DNA of 58,155 bases, taken from positions 10,952 to 69,106 of the forward strand of contig NZ_JAIBLJ010000020.1 in the NCBI RefSeq assembly GCF_020179385.1. The letters run 5' to 3'. The position numbers and the translations under genes are program-made. Source of the DNA: Alkalihalobacillus sp. YIM B00296. GTDB lineage: Bacteria; Bacillota; Bacilli; Bacillales; Fictibacillaceae. Below are positions 1 through 8,381 of the stretch, in pieces (positions within the stretch are counted from its first letter, which is position 1; each line of letters begins with the position of its first letter). Under the pieces are notes generated by a model. The model made no database searches, was not told the origin of the DNA, and worked only from the letters and a program-made list of their open reading frames with translations.

Positions 1-425
1 CATCGGAAAAGGTATGCCAACGGATATGCCGCACGGCTGAAAAACTAGATAGGGTGAGAATTGTCCCGCTTATGAAGGAACTGACGAACTTCCGAAAGTA
101 AGGGTCTAAATTTAAAACATAAGGAAACTTATGGGTCATCCAACGATGACGTGAGGGGTGTAGAGTAAAACTGCGCCATCTGAAATACGCTATACCGAAC
201 CATGACGGTATCCAGCTCACAGGCTTATAGGAAGCACCTACGTCTAGAAGGGAAAGCTACGTTGTAAGGGACTTGGAAAGCAAGGGACGTTGGAACAAGG
301 GCTGTCACCTGAAACGGTTGTAGACACTGAAATGCATTTATCCTTGTGAGGGTAGGGGAATGACTGTTGAATCTCCTGTAATGGGAGTGGAGGAATAGCC
401 CTATAATGGAGTAAGCCCTTCGTCC
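1..425 (+). mobile_element. group II intron-like RNA, 5' half (domains I-III), truncated
   Basis: No credible protein frame is present, and the stretch is rich in short G/A-rich helices and GAAA-type loops. The element ATAGGGTGAGA followed by GTCCCG (about 50-79) resembles the segment near the 5' end of bacterial group II introns, and the GGGAAAG/GGAAAGCAAGGGAC segments around 250-290 resemble domain I arms. No domain V helix and no reverse-transcriptase frame follows; the similarity ends near 425, just before a terminator. It is therefore read as a 3'-truncated intron, or an edge of one, on the plus strand. The assignment rests on remembered motif resemblance; another large structured RNA is possible. 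Confidence 0.5.
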
Positions 426-435
426 ATATAGTATA

Positions 436-463
436 AAAAAGAGCTCAAATCTGAGCTCTTTTT
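436..463. terminator. bidirectional rho-independent terminator
   Basis: A perfect stem GAGCTCA (441-447) / TGAGCTC (452-458) with a 4-nt loop is flanked by A-runs and T-runs on both sides. It probably ends the leftward ABC transporter operon, whose last stop is at 591. Confidence 0.8.
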
Positions 464-590
464 CTTGTGAATTCATATGCGAAACTGTTTGTGAATAATG
501 TGTGATTAGCCTTGCGATTTGGGCTGCGAATTCCGAGTTTGTACCTCAAAATAGAAACCGTTAGTCACATAGCTACACTTCTTATGTTTT

Positions 591-1328
591 TTACGTTTTG
601 ATGTCCAAACTATCCATGATTTCTTGCCGTAATTTCACAAAATGTGTGCTATTACGATCTCGGGGACGCAGCATGTCATTCCGGACTTCCTTCACAATTT
701 TTCCGGGCCTTGAACTCAACACGAAAACCCTGTCTGCCAAATACAAAGCTTCATCAATATCATGGGTGATCAGTACCATTGTCTGGTTGGATCCTTCCCA
801 TAATCTGATCAGTTCATTTTGCATGGTAAGTCTAGTGATGGCATCTAATGCGCCATATGGTTCATCTAACAAAAGAACTTCAGGATCCAGGACAAGCGCC
901 CTTGCAATGGATGCTCGTTGTTTCATCCCTCCTGAGAGTTGATGGGGGTAATATGTCTTGAAGTTCTCCAATCCTACTTTCTCAAGTACTTTATGGATTC
1001 GCCCGTGACGTTCCTTTTTGGAAACGTTGGCCAATTCTAAACCAAGCCCGACATTATCTTCAATCGTCCGCCAGGGATATAGGGCATGTTCCTGAAAAAT
1101 CATGACCCGATTCGAGTTGGGCTCTTTAATGACAGTCCCATCAGCTGATACTTCCCCTGTTGTAGGTTGTTCAAGGCCCGCCAGCATCCGAAGGGCTGTA
1201 CTCTTACCACAACCTGATGGACCGACGATTGCAACAAACTCCCCTTTTTCAACTTCTAAGCTGAGATTCTCCAGGACCGTCAAGTTTCCATATGCTTTAT
1301 TTACGTTTTTCAACTGTAAGGTTTTCAT
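591..1328 (-). CDS. ABC transporter ATP-binding protein, NitT/TauT/SsuB type
   Basis: This 245-residue protein is the ATPase of a nitrate/sulfonate/taurine-class importer. Visible motifs in order: Walker A GPSGCGKSTAL (about residues 37-47), a Q-loop at MIFQEHALYPWRT, signature LSGGMKQR, Walker B VLLLDEPYGALD and the switch histidine in LITHDIDEA. Its ATG overlaps the permease stop by one base (TAATG), so the two are translationally coupled; the order on the transcribed strand is binding protein, permease, ATPase. The family imports small anions or aromatic compounds (taurine, sulfonates, nitrate, thiamine or riboflavin precursors). The actual substrate cannot be told, because no sulfonatase or other substrate-specific enzyme gene lies next to it. 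Confidence 0.9.
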   Translation of the reverse strand: MKTLQLKNVNKAYGNLTVLENLSLEVEKGEFVAIVGPSGCGKSTALRMLAGLEQPTTGEVSADGTVIKEPNSNRVMIFQEHALYPWRTIEDNVGLGLELANVSKKERHGRIHKVLEKVGLENFKTYYPHQLSGGMKQRASIARALVLDPEVLLLDEPYGALDAITRLTMQNELIRLWEGSNQTMVLITHDIDEALYLADRVFVLSSRPGKIVKEVRNDMLRPRDRNSTHFVKLRQEIMDSLDIKT

Positions 1329-2146
1329 TATTTCTCATCCCCGCCTGCATAACGCCATTTCAGTAATTTGCGCTTGATCCCATTCAAGACGACATGATCC
1401 AGTATGATGGCGATTGTACCGATCGTGACGATACTGGCCAGTACACCTTCCATATCCGCAATCTCACCTGCGTAACTGATCGACCAACCGAGCCCTGCTG
1501 AAGCTCCACCAACCATTTCCGCAGCAATCAAGGACCGCCATGCATTACCGAATGCTACCTGTGCACCGGTAACGAAAGCGGGTAAAGTTTCTGGCGCATA
1601 TACTTTGGTAATCAATTGCCGGTTTTTCGCACCCATCACCCTTGCAAGTTCAAGATGGGTCCGATTCACCCCTTCTGTAGCATTTAAAACAGAAAGGGCC
1701 ATCGGGAAGAAACTCGCGATAGTGATCACAAAAATGATCGGCAGGTCTCCAAACCCGATCAATACGACGAAAAAGGGGACCCATGTAATTGGCGGAATCG
1801 ATTGTAAAATCGAAATGACACTTTTCAAATAAACAGAGAATGTCTTTGAGACACCGCCCAATAAACCAAGAATCGCCCCTAACAGGCATGCAACCGGGTA
1901 TCCCCATGCCAACCTGTATAAGCTGCTCTGTAAACCTTTTATAAAATCAGGATTTGAAAAATTCCCAATGAATCTTTGCAACCCTCTGACCACATCTGGC
2001 ATCAAAAACTCAGGTAAAATCCATGCAGCAATCTGCCAGATCAACAACAAACTTCCGACTGCGGCCAGATAAGGCAGCGTATTGCCAAATGGCTGTAGAG
2101 GGATGGCTGGTATTCCTTTGTTTTTCACACTCAGGCCTGATTTCAT
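1328..2146 (-). CDS. ABC transporter permease, NitT/TauT/SsuC type
   Basis: A 272-residue integral membrane protein with about six hydrophobic spans and the conserved cytoplasmic coupling loop of this class (EMVGGASAGLGWSI, about residues 209-222). Family members dimerise and contact the ATPase through this loop. The start has a good ribosome site (GGGAG, then ATG). It lies 18 nt downstream of the binding-protein gene and overlaps the ATPase gene by one base, which makes a standard three-gene importer operon. There is no truncation. Confidence 0.9.
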   Translation of the reverse strand: MKSGLSVKNKGIPAIPLQPFGNTLPYLAAVGSLLLIWQIAAWILPEFLMPDVVRGLQRFIGNFSNPDFIKGLQSSLYRLAWGYPVACLLGAILGLLGGVSKTFSVYLKSVISILQSIPPITWVPFFVVLIGFGDLPIIFVITIASFFPMALSVLNATEGVNRTHLELARVMGAKNRQLITKVYAPETLPAFVTGAQVAFGNAWRSLIAAEMVGGASAGLGWSISYAGEIADMEGVLASIVTIGTIAIILDHVVLNGIKRKLLKWRYAGGDEK

Positions 2147-2164
2147 AGCAACTCCCCCTGCATG

Positions 2165-3175
2165 TTACTTATTTTTCTTTTGCCAAGACAAATCCATAAT
2201 CTCTTCTACATTGAACTTACTGTCCATGATGTCTTGTTCAACCATCAGATCAGAAACCTCTTGTATCTGTTTGACATTTTCAGGGGTCAGCTCCCAATTG
2301 AATGTCTGGGCTTCGATCGCTTCTTCTATAACATCAACAGCTGGGACTTCCCCATCTGCGGATTGGAATGTTTCCCCTTCAGAGAAACGCTTATAAATAT
2401 GCTCGGCTGATTTTCCTGGGTCGTTTTCAAGCATTTCTATCGCCTCTTTTTGAGCGTCAAGCACTTTATAGATACTGTCCTGATCCTCCTTCATGATCTC
2501 CCCTGAGGTGATGACGACCATACATGGGAACGGCCATACTTCTCCTATTTCATAGATTTCTTCTACATCTCCCTGTAACCTTGCAATACGGTCATAAGGT
2601 TCAAAAAGGAAAGCAGCATCCACTTTGCCGGATTGTAGTGATTGGACTGCAACTGTAGGAGAGACGTAATTCATGTTCAAATCGCTTCGCTTCAACCCTG
2701 CCTCTTGCAACGTGACACCATTCAAGACAATATCAGCTGTGCTTCCTTGCTTTTGGGATGCCAGGCTTTTCCCTTTTAAATCTTCGACTGATTTGATTCC
2801 ATTGTTTTTACGGGCCAAGATACTGTGATACCCCATTTGTGCACCGCCGACTATTTTCAGGTCTGCCCCTTTTGCCGCCCAGGACACAGCATTCGTTGCC
2901 CCTAAAACCCCGGCATCCAGTTCACCATTGACGATTCCCTTGATCAAGTCTGTCCCACTTCCGAATAGCTTCAGCTCGACATCCAGACCGTGCTTTTCAT
3001 ATAAACCGGCATCTTCTGCCAACATGGCAGGTGCATCGTCCATGACATTGACATAACCAATGGTCAATTTGTCAGAGCTACCGTCACCGTTACCTTGCTT
3101 GCTGTTCCCGCATGCTGCGACAGTCAGTAATAGGAAACCTACTGATAAGCCTGAAAGCACCTTTTTAATGTTCAT
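2165..3175 (-). CDS. ABC transporter substrate-binding lipoprotein, SsuA/TauA/NMT1-like
   Basis: A 336-residue exported lipoprotein. The N-terminus has Lys residues, a hydrophobic stretch and a lipobox ending TVAACGN, with Cys near position 22 as the predicted lipidation site. The mature part starts with LTIGYVNVMDDAPAMLAEDAGLYEKHGL-type sequence typical of the SsuA/TauA/NitT periplasmic-binding fold, followed by NGELDAGVLG and GKSLASQKQG segments that usually line the ligand cleft. It is the first gene of the operon and has its own sigma-A-like promoter. Ligand unknown; taurine, alkanesulfonate or a vitamin precursor are all possible for this fold. Confidence 0.88.
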   Translation of the reverse strand: MNIKKVLSGLSVGFLLLTVAACGNSKQGNGDGSSDKLTIGYVNVMDDAPAMLAEDAGLYEKHGLDVELKLFGSGTDLIKGIVNGELDAGVLGATNAVSWAAKGADLKIVGGAQMGYHSILARKNNGIKSVEDLKGKSLASQKQGSTADIVLNGVTLQEAGLKRSDLNMNYVSPTVAVQSLQSGKVDAAFLFEPYDRIARLQGDVEEIYEIGEVWPFPCMVVITSGEIMKEDQDSIYKVLDAQKEAIEMLENDPGKSAEHIYKRFSEGETFQSADGEVPAVDVIEEAIEAQTFNWELTPENVKQIQEVSDLMVEQDIMDSKFNVEEIMDLSWQKKNK

Positions 3176-3219
3176 CTTTATTCCTCCCCCTGTATAATTC
3201 CGAGTAAGTAGATAGGAAT

Positions 3220-3249
3220 ATTATATGTTTAAAAAGAGTTTGAAGTCAA
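3220..3249 (-). promoter_or_regulatory. sigma-A-like promoter of the ABC importer operon
   Basis: On the minus strand TTGACT (3244-3249) and TATAAT (3220-3225) are separated by 18 bp and lie 45 bp upstream of the binding-protein ATG. No riboswitch or clear operator is seen in the leader. Confidence 0.65.
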
Positions 3250-3267
3250 CGATATATTTTGCAAAAA

Positions 3268-3312
3268 CAAAAAAAGCCCGACAACCTTAGTCAAATGACC
3301 GGCCCTTTTAAA
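3268..3312 (-). terminator. terminator-like hairpin upstream of the ABC importer promoter
   Basis: On the minus strand AAAGGGCCGGTC and GTCGGGCTTTTTTT form an imperfect hairpin followed by a strong U-tract. It lies upstream of the promoter, so it would block leftward readthrough into the importer operon rather than attenuate it. Confidence 0.5.
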
Positions 3313-3365
3313 CAAATTTCATGTTTCTTCTTCATGTGGGTAAGATAAATGATGAGGTGATAACG

Positions 3366-3518
3366 ATGAGTCGGGAAAATCGAGTAATGTGGTTCGGGTC
3401 CATTTTCGGGGCATTGATCTTCTTTTTATTCAGTGCAATCGGGATCAACCAGTTTTATAAAAATATCGATATAAAAAGCGATAAGGGGGAAGCCTCCAGA
3501 GAAAATGGAAAAAGATAG
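3366..3518 (+). CDS. small single-span membrane protein, unknown function
   Basis: A 50-residue protein beginning MSRENRVMWFGSIFGA. The start at 3366 is chosen because GAGGTGA lies 6-12 nt upstream; the longer frame from 3321 has no ribosome site. One hydrophobic span (about residues 8-26) is followed by a charged tail rich in Lys and Asp. It faces the nfo-like gene convergently and shares a terminator with it. I do not recognise a family. Confidence 0.6.
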   Translation: MSRENRVMWFGSIFGALIFFLFSAIGINQFYKNIDIKSDKGEASRENGKR

Positions 3519-3531
3519 GAACGACTATATC

Positions 3532-3562
3532 ATGGGAAAAGTAAAAACACTTACTTTCCCAT
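3532..3562. terminator. bidirectional terminator between convergent genes
   Basis: Arms ATGGGAAAAGTAA (3532-3544) and TTACTTTCCCAT (3551-3562) form a hairpin followed by a T-run on the plus strand. The right arm overlaps the last codons of the leftward endonuclease gene. Confidence 0.75.
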
Positions 3563-4387
3563 TTTTTGTTTTAACATTTTAATTTCCTCTTCATGAGAAA
3601 TCCCGTAGTCCGATGGGGTTTCCAAAATAAATGGGACACCTGATAAATAGGAAGTCCTGAATAATTGTTTGAAATGTTTTTCTTCGATATGACCTCCTTT
3701 AAAAATGTTCGCATGCCGGTCTTTTCCCGAACGTAAAGTGTATTTGGAATTGTTCAAATGGATCACTTCGATATCTTGTATATACCCTAATTCACTCCCC
3801 TTTTCCCAGAGTTCCTCATTGTTTTCACCACTCCAGAGACCACTTGAATAGGCATGGCACGTATCAAAGCAAAACCCGATCTTCTCAGAATACTTGGTAA
3901 GATTTTTGACCTGTATAAGTTCTTCCAAAGTCGTCCCCATTGCACCTGGTTTGCCCGCATTGTTTTCAAGGAGAATTTTACAGTCTCCTTCCCACTGTTC
4001 AAGGGTATTGTTCAGCATCTCAATCATCAATTGATAGCTGGCTAGAGGATCTGACTGACTGATCCGGCTGCCAAAATGCACCACAACCCCTGCTGATCCA
4101 CATGCTTCAGCGATTTCCAAATCATTCAATAATGATTCGATGATCTGATCCTTTTTTTTAGCTGGAGGTGTCAAACTTGTTGGATACGGCGTATGGGCAA
4201 CCGAAATAAGATCATGTTGGCGACAAAAATCCTTACAGCGCTCAGCGTCTTCCCGATTAAAATCCTTAACAGATAAACATCTTGGATTTTTAGGGAAATA
4301 TTGATAAGCTTGACAACCGATTTTCAATGCCTGTTTAGCAGCACTGGTGTACCCTTCCCTTATACTTACATGACAGCCGAATTTCAT
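3551..4387 (-). CDS. nfo: endonuclease IV-like AP endonuclease (Nfo family)
   Basis: A 278-residue TIM-barrel protein of the Xylose-isomerase-like AP-endonuclease superfamily. Metal-ligand motifs of endonuclease IV can all be placed: SVAHTPYP, VVVHFGS, ILLENNAG, CFDTCHAYSSG, EVIHLNNSK, GKDRHANIF and ILETPSD, accounting for the His, Glu and Asp residues of the trinuclear zinc site. The family cleaves 5' to abasic sites in base-excision repair and protects spore DNA in B. subtilis. It is about 20 residues shorter than the B. subtilis enzyme as I remember it and rather divergent from it, so it may be a second, paralogous family member. Confidence 0.82.
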   Translation of the reverse strand: MKFGCHVSIREGYTSAAKQALKIGCQAYQYFPKNPRCLSVKDFNREDAERCKDFCRQHDLISVAHTPYPTSLTPPAKKKDQIIESLLNDLEIAEACGSAGVVVHFGSRISQSDPLASYQLMIEMLNNTLEQWEGDCKILLENNAGKPGAMGTTLEELIQVKNLTKYSEKIGFCFDTCHAYSSGLWSGENNEELWEKGSELGYIQDIEVIHLNNSKYTLRSGKDRHANIFKGGHIEEKHFKQLFRTSYLSGVPFILETPSDYGISHEEEIKMLKQKMGK

Positions 4388-4427
4388 AACGTTCCTTTAC
4401 TCCTTTATCGGAATTGATCATTCTTTT

Positions 4428-5057
4428 TTAAACAAACCTCCTCTTCGTCTTGTTTCTTACCCAAATTCGATAAATCAGGAAAACGATAAGGAGGAAAAGG
4501 ACGTACACACTGATCCCTGCCAATAGATTTTGCCAAGATGATAAAATCTGATCCCCACCATAAGCGAATATGAACATAGGGGGGATTTTTCCCAATGCAG
4601 ATGCTGTGAAATAGGTCAAAAAGGAAATTTTAGTGAGACCTGAATAGATATTGACGACGGGCGGAGGAATGATAGGTACCAGCCTTGCAAAAAGAATGGC
4701 GATAAAGGCATTTTTTTCGATCATGGTATTGAATTTATGAATGCCCCTAAACCGTTGAATATATTTTTTAAAGAAGTCCGAAAAGAGGTAACGTGCCGCT
4801 AAGAAGTAAAGGACTGAAGCCGATACTCCCCCCCACCAATTGATGATAAGACCGATCAAGAATCCGTATTTGGCACCCATTATCCCTGCAAACAATGTGA
4901 ACGGCACCACTGGAAAAGTAGCAATAAAAGTCGAGAGGACAAACATGATAGGCAAACGGGACAGGTCACTTTCATGAATCCATTCCAATAAGATCTCTTT
5001 ATTGAAAAATACAATCGTCACCATTATGAGGTAAACAAGGATCAACCATTTTTTCAT
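4428..5057 (-). CDS. TVP38/TMEM64 (VTT/DedA-like) membrane protein
   Basis: A 209-residue integral membrane protein with about five hydrophobic segments. The central region contains the VTT-domain pattern: FPVVPFTLFAGIMGAKYG, followed by the re-entrant LVPIIPPPVVNIYSGL segment and a GKIPPMFIFAYGG motif near the C-terminus. Family members are thought to act as lipid scramblases or in membrane homeostasis. It is separated from the upstream gene on its strand by about 100 bp and appears monocistronic. The specific role is unknown. Confidence 0.8.
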   Translation of the reverse strand: MKKWLILVYLIMVTIVFFNKEILLEWIHESDLSRLPIMFVLSTFIATFPVVPFTLFAGIMGAKYGFLIGLIINWWGGVSASVLYFLAARYLFSDFFKKYIQRFRGIHKFNTMIEKNAFIAILFARLVPIIPPPVVNIYSGLTKISFLTYFTASALGKIPPMFIFAYGGDQILSSWQNLLAGISVYVLFLLIVFLIYRIWVRNKTKRRFV

Positions 5058-5160
5058 AACTTGAACTCCATACTGTTTTTATCATGTGGCCCTTCATTAT
5101 CGGAATCAAGAATAGTTTCTCCATAGGTCAGTCATCATAAGTAACAAGGAGATGATGGAC

Positions 5161-5400
5161 ATGCCAAGGAATACTCAAGACCACAGAAAACCGACTTCCC
5201 ATCCTGACGGCGAAAAAGAAAGCATCATTAATGACTCTACTGCAACGCAAGGTGGACAAATGGGGATCTATGTAGATCAGCAAAATGATCTGGACAATCG
5301 AGACCCCAATCCCTTTCACCTTTCACAGTCTCAACCTGATGAAGACATGAAGGATTTTGAAAAATTGATGCGAGGCAAAAAGGCTGACAGTTCAAAATAA
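5161..5400 (+). CDS. small hydrophilic protein, unknown function
   Basis: A 79-residue, strongly hydrophilic protein starting MPRNTQDHRKPTS. AAGGAGATG at 5146-5153 favours the ATG at 5161 over the two ATGs just upstream. The protein is rich in Asp, Gln, Asn and Lys, without hydrophobic spans or cysteines, and is probably largely disordered. It is convergent with another small hydrophilic gene, with a hairpin between them. I do not recognise the family. Confidence 0.55.
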   Translation: MPRNTQDHRKPTSHPDGEKESIINDSTATQGGQMGIYVDQQNDLDNRDPNPFHLSQSQPDEDMKDFEKLMRGKKADSSK

Positions 5401-5430
5401 GAGTTGTGCCATACACGTTTAAGTTGCAAA

Positions 5431-5466
5431 ATGGATCGTCCACCGTATAAGGGAAAGGCGATCCAT
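5431..5466. terminator. hairpin between convergent small genes
   Basis: ATGGATCG (5431-5438) pairs with CGATCCAT (5459-5466) around a 20-nt loop. The T-run (GCTTTTT) is displaced by five bases, so terminator function is likely but not certain. Confidence 0.5.
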
Positions 5467-5479
5467 CATTGCTTTTTGA

Positions 5480-5677
5480 CTAAGAATTATTGAATGTCTG
5501 GGAAATTTCCTTTTCGGCAAAATATTCATTGGAGGATTCAAATTCTTTATGTTCATCAACAGAATCACCATGAAATCTTTCTTCAGGGTCTAGAGGGCGA
5601 TCAGATTCCAGACCCGATCGAATACTGATCTTGTCGCTGCCATTTTCCATGGATTTCTTTTTAGGCTCTTGTTTCAT
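5480..5677 (-). CDS. small hydrophilic protein, unknown function
   Basis: A 65-residue protein starting MKQEPKKKSMENG. The ATG at 5677 is chosen because AGGTGA lies 5-6 nt upstream; a GTG three codons earlier sits inside that ribosome site. The sequence is charged, without membrane spans, and ends in a short amphipathic stretch (EYFAEKEISQTF). It resembles the many short hydrophilic Bacillus proteins of sporulation or stress regulons, but no family can be named. Confidence 0.5.
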   Translation of the reverse strand: MKQEPKKKSMENGSDKISIRSGLESDRPLDPEERFHGDSVDEHKEFESSNEYFAEKEISQTFNNS

Positions 5678-5758
5678 TTTCTTCACCTCACCCCTAGCTT
5701 GTGTATAACTGTTTTTTTAATTCTTAAATGTAGGGTCAGATTTAGGAAGGATGTTTGT

Positions 5759-6374
5759 TTATTTTTTATAAGCCATTATACATACCGCAGATACTGGCTT
5801 GAATTTTTTGACTTCAAAGGAAATCTCCCTAAAACCTATATTCTCCAATAATACTGTCAACTCTTCAGAATAAACGATCGCATCCTTTTCTGTAGCTCCT
5901 TTATACACAGGTTGATAAGTTGTTACAATGGCACCTCCTGGTTTTAAGCAGGAAAATAACTTCTCAAACGCTGAACCCCTGTTTTTCCCAAAACATTACA
6001 GAGTTGACGGAATAGATTTTATCGAAGTAATTTGTAGGGATTTCTAAACTTTCAACTGTATCAACTTTTAGTTCTACTATTCCACTTTCGATAAATGGAC
6101 GATTTCTCCGGCTTGCTTGCTCTTTCATAGTTGAAGAGATGTCGATTCCGATCACCTTTCCGCTATGAATGTTTTTGGCACATTTGTAAATCCCGATTCC
6201 AGGACCATAACCTATTTCAAGTACATGATCATTCGGATGAATATTCAGCTTTGACAAGGTCCAATCATTTCTTGATCCTGTTGTCAAAGCAAGTATATGT
6301 CCTGCCACTTCCCCCCAAAAACCTCTTGGATGTTGAAACTGCATTGAAAACTCTTTAAGGAATCCCATAAACAT
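5759..6374 (-). pseudogene. class I SAM-dependent methyltransferase, frameshifted
   Basis: The first frame (6374 to 5964, 136 residues) contains the SAM-binding motif I VLEIGYGPGIGIYKCA (about residues 52-67), then IGIDIS and the VNSVMFW segment, and ends abruptly. The sequence continues in another frame from about 5975 to a stop at 5759 (SAFEKLFSCLKPGG onward, ending AVCIMAYKK). Removing one base from the four-C run at 5976-5979 restores a protein of about 204 residues. Its start directly follows the marR stop (TAAATG), so the two form an operon. Either a real frameshift or a homopolymer error. The methyl acceptor is unknown. Confidence 0.75.
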
Positions 6375-6827
6375 TTACTCCTTTACTTTTTCTAATTTTT
6401 GCCGAATTTCTGTCAAAGATTCCACCAGGTCTAACAGATGCACTTCGTCAAACTCTCCCCTGAGATCATTCAATATATGGTAGCCTTCACTCCTGATTTG
6501 ATCCATTTGTGTCCTTCCCTCATCAGTTAGTTGAATGAAGTACGAGCGCTTATGTGCGGAATTTTCCAACCTCTTTACAAGCCTTTTATTCGTCAATTCC
6601 GTAACGACTTTTTGAACATACTGTCTGGAAAAGGGGGATCGTTCAACCAGTTGCGGAATAGTCAATGGTCCTTCGGATAAACAAAGTAATATTCCCAATT
6701 CGTTTGTTGTAAGCTGCTTTCCGGTATTTGTATTTTCAATAATGGACCTAAAACAATGATACAGAGCGACTGTTTCCTGAATAAGCATTTCAAATGCTTT
6801 CTTTTGAATCTCTCTCTTTGAAACCAT
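6375..6827 (-). CDS. MarR-family transcriptional regulator
   Basis: A 150-residue winged-helix protein. The central part reads as a MarR DNA-binding domain: TNELGILLCLSEGPLTIPQL (about 62-81), recognition-helix region RSPFSRQYVQKVVTELTNKR, then the wing LENSAHKRSYFIQLTDEGR. C-terminal helices would dimerise. The ribosome site GGGGAGA precedes ATG by 9 nt. It is the first gene of a two-gene operon with a methyltransferase and has a dyad overlapping its promoter, so autoregulation is likely. The ligand is unknown. Confidence 0.85.
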   Translation of the reverse strand: MVSKREIQKKAFEMLIQETVALYHCFRSIIENTNTGKQLTTNELGILLCLSEGPLTIPQLVERSPFSRQYVQKVVTELTNKRLVKRLENSAHKRSYFIQLTDEGRTQMDQIRSEGYHILNDLRGEFDEVHLLDLVESLTEIRQKLEKVKE

Positions 6828-6862
6828 GGGCTAAGTCTCCCCTTCTTTTTACTCACATATAT

Positions 6863-6891
6863 CTTATTAAATTGTCAACAAAAGTTGTCAA
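6863..6891 (-). promoter_or_regulatory. putative marR promoter with overlapping operator dyad
   Basis: TTGTCAACAAAAGTTGTCAA at 6872-6891 contains an inverted CAAC/GTTG core and, on the minus strand, a -35 TTGACA (6886-6891) 16 bp from a TAATAA -10. A dyad on the -35 region upstream of a marR gene fits autorepression. Confidence 0.45.
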
Positions 6892-7009
6892 TTCTAAAAA
6901 CTCTTTAAACATGAAAATTAAAATAGCCTTTCTTAAATTCAGGAAGGTAATTTTTACCCTTCTAAAATAAAGAAGTAGGTTAGGTAATTAGAGCAATTCA
7001 ATAATGTAC

Positions 7010-7040
7010 TTGACCTTCACATGATGTCATAGTTTAAAGT
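7010..7040 (+). promoter_or_regulatory. MerR-type promoter with 19-bp spacer
   Basis: TTGACC (7010-7015) and TAAAGT (7035-7040) are separated by 19 bp, the over-long spacing typical of promoters remodelled by MerR proteins. It lies about 40 bp upstream of the merR start. Confidence 0.45.
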
Positions 7041-7079
7041 TAACCTAGATAGAAAACTTTTCTAGGAAGGTGATGTACG

Positions 7080-7455
7080 ATGCAAATTAACGAACTTTCT
7101 CGGAAAACCGGTGTAAGCCTTCGTTCTTTGAGATATTACGAAGAAAAAAACCTGTTGCAGCCTGAAAGATTAGATAATGGCTATAGACAATATAGTGAAA
7201 TCGATATTGAGCAAATCAGAATGATTAAACTTTATTTAAGTATGGGTTTGAAAACAAATGAAATCGCTGATTTATTTCATTGTATGATTAATGGACAAAC
7301 CAAAGATGCCTGTATTCGAAATGGATTTGAAAAAGGAGAAATGAAGCTTACCGAGATCCGAGAACACAGGATTATTACTAAAAGCAGAAGCTCAGCTAAT
7401 GGATTTGTTGGCAGATTAAAAATATAGAATCAAACAAGGGGATAATCCAAAATGA
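7080..7455 (+). pseudogene. MerR-family regulator, disrupted C-terminus
   Basis: The intact N-terminal 100 residues carry a MerR winged helix (MQINELSRKTGVSLRSLRYY, then YEEKNLLQPER) and the start of the coiled-coil dimer helix (EKGEMKLTEIRE). The frame then drifts and stops at 7427. In another frame the expected end is readable (GLLLKAEAQLMDLLAD), interrupted by TAA where TTA is expected, and finishing at a TGA at 7453-7455 that overlaps the start of the next gene. Two lesions, a frameshift near 7365-7375 and one nonsense change, argue for real decay. The DNA-binding domain could still be made. Partner: the adjacent SDR gene. Confidence 0.65.
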
Positions 7456-8194
7456 GCAAAAAAGAAGATCAATCAATCGAAGAATTGCTTTAGTTACGGG
7501 TGGAAATCGTGGTATCGGGAGAGAAATAACACGTCAACTAGCTTCAAAAGGATACCATGTGCTGATTGGGTGTCGGGATGCAGAAAAAGGAGAAAAGGCC
7601 GTTGCAGAAATGAACAAAGATGGACTTATTGTGGGTTTGCAAGTAGTTAATGTAAATGATAAAGAAACCGTCGAACAGGTAATTGAACAAATAAAAAAAG
7701 AGTATGGTCGTCTGGATGTGCTTGTGAATAATGCTGGAATTATCCTTGATAGGGCAGTTCCCGTTTTAGAAGTAGGAGAATCAGTGATAAAAGAGACCTT
7801 TGAAACGAATTTTTTTGGTGCTTTACGAATGATACAAGAGGTTGTACCTTTGATGCAGCAATGGAAGTATGGACGAATAGTCAATATTTCATCAGGTTTG
7901 GGAGCTTTTGAAATCATGAGTGGTCAAGGGCAAATCCAAATTGGCGGATCCTCAGCTGCTTATCGAATATCTAAAACCATGCTCAATGCCTTAACATGTT
8001 TAGTTCAAGATATAGCTGAAATGGGCATCAAAGTGAACGCGGTTTGTCCTGGCCGCGTACAAACAGATATGGGAAGAGCTGATGCACCTAGTACGGTTGA
8101 AGAAGGTGCAGATACCGCTGTATGGTTAGCTACATTAGATGAAGAAGGACCTAATGGTGGTTATTTCCGTGATCGCCAGCCGATTTCTTGGTGA
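7452..8194 (+). pseudogene. short-chain dehydrogenase/reductase, start region frameshifted
   Basis: From about 7475 the frame encodes an NAD(P)-dependent Rossmann oxidoreductase of about 240 residues: TGGNRGIGRE glycine motif, LVNNAG, an active-site region with Ser (NISSGLG), and catalytic Tyr-Lys in SSAAYRISK. The best start, ATG at 7452 with AAGGGGAT upstream and overlapping the merR stop, is out of frame. Adding one A to the six-A run at 7458-7463 joins it correctly (MSKKRRSINRRIALVTGG). Family members of this carbonyl-reductase-like type reduce aldehydes or ketones. The gene is either disabled or carries a homopolymer error. Confidence 0.7.
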
Positions 8195-8313
8195 CGATTG
8201 GTTTGATGAAAGAGAGCGAATAACAATGAAAGAGTTCATTTCATGCTGGTTTTCATAAGATATTTTTCTAACGTCCCTTAGTATTCGAATACAAAATCCT
8301 TAAATGACAAGAA

Positions 8314-8353
8314 AAAACGCAGGTGATTTCCAATGTGAAACCATCTGCGTTTT
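8314..8353. terminator. bidirectional terminator
   Basis: AAAACGCAG (8314-8322) pairs with CTGCGTTTT (8345-8353), with A/T runs outside both arms. It lies between the convergent SDR and hydroxylase genes. Confidence 0.8.
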
Positions 8354-8381
8354 AATATGTTCACTTCAACCAATAACTTTT

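Noticed and set aside
225-476. 83-residue frame antisense to the intron-like RNA
   Set aside because: Lies across a structured RNA and a terminator; chance frame.
3268-3312. Riboswitch or attenuator in the ABC importer leader
   Set aside because: The hairpin is upstream of the best promoter, so it is not part of the leader transcript.
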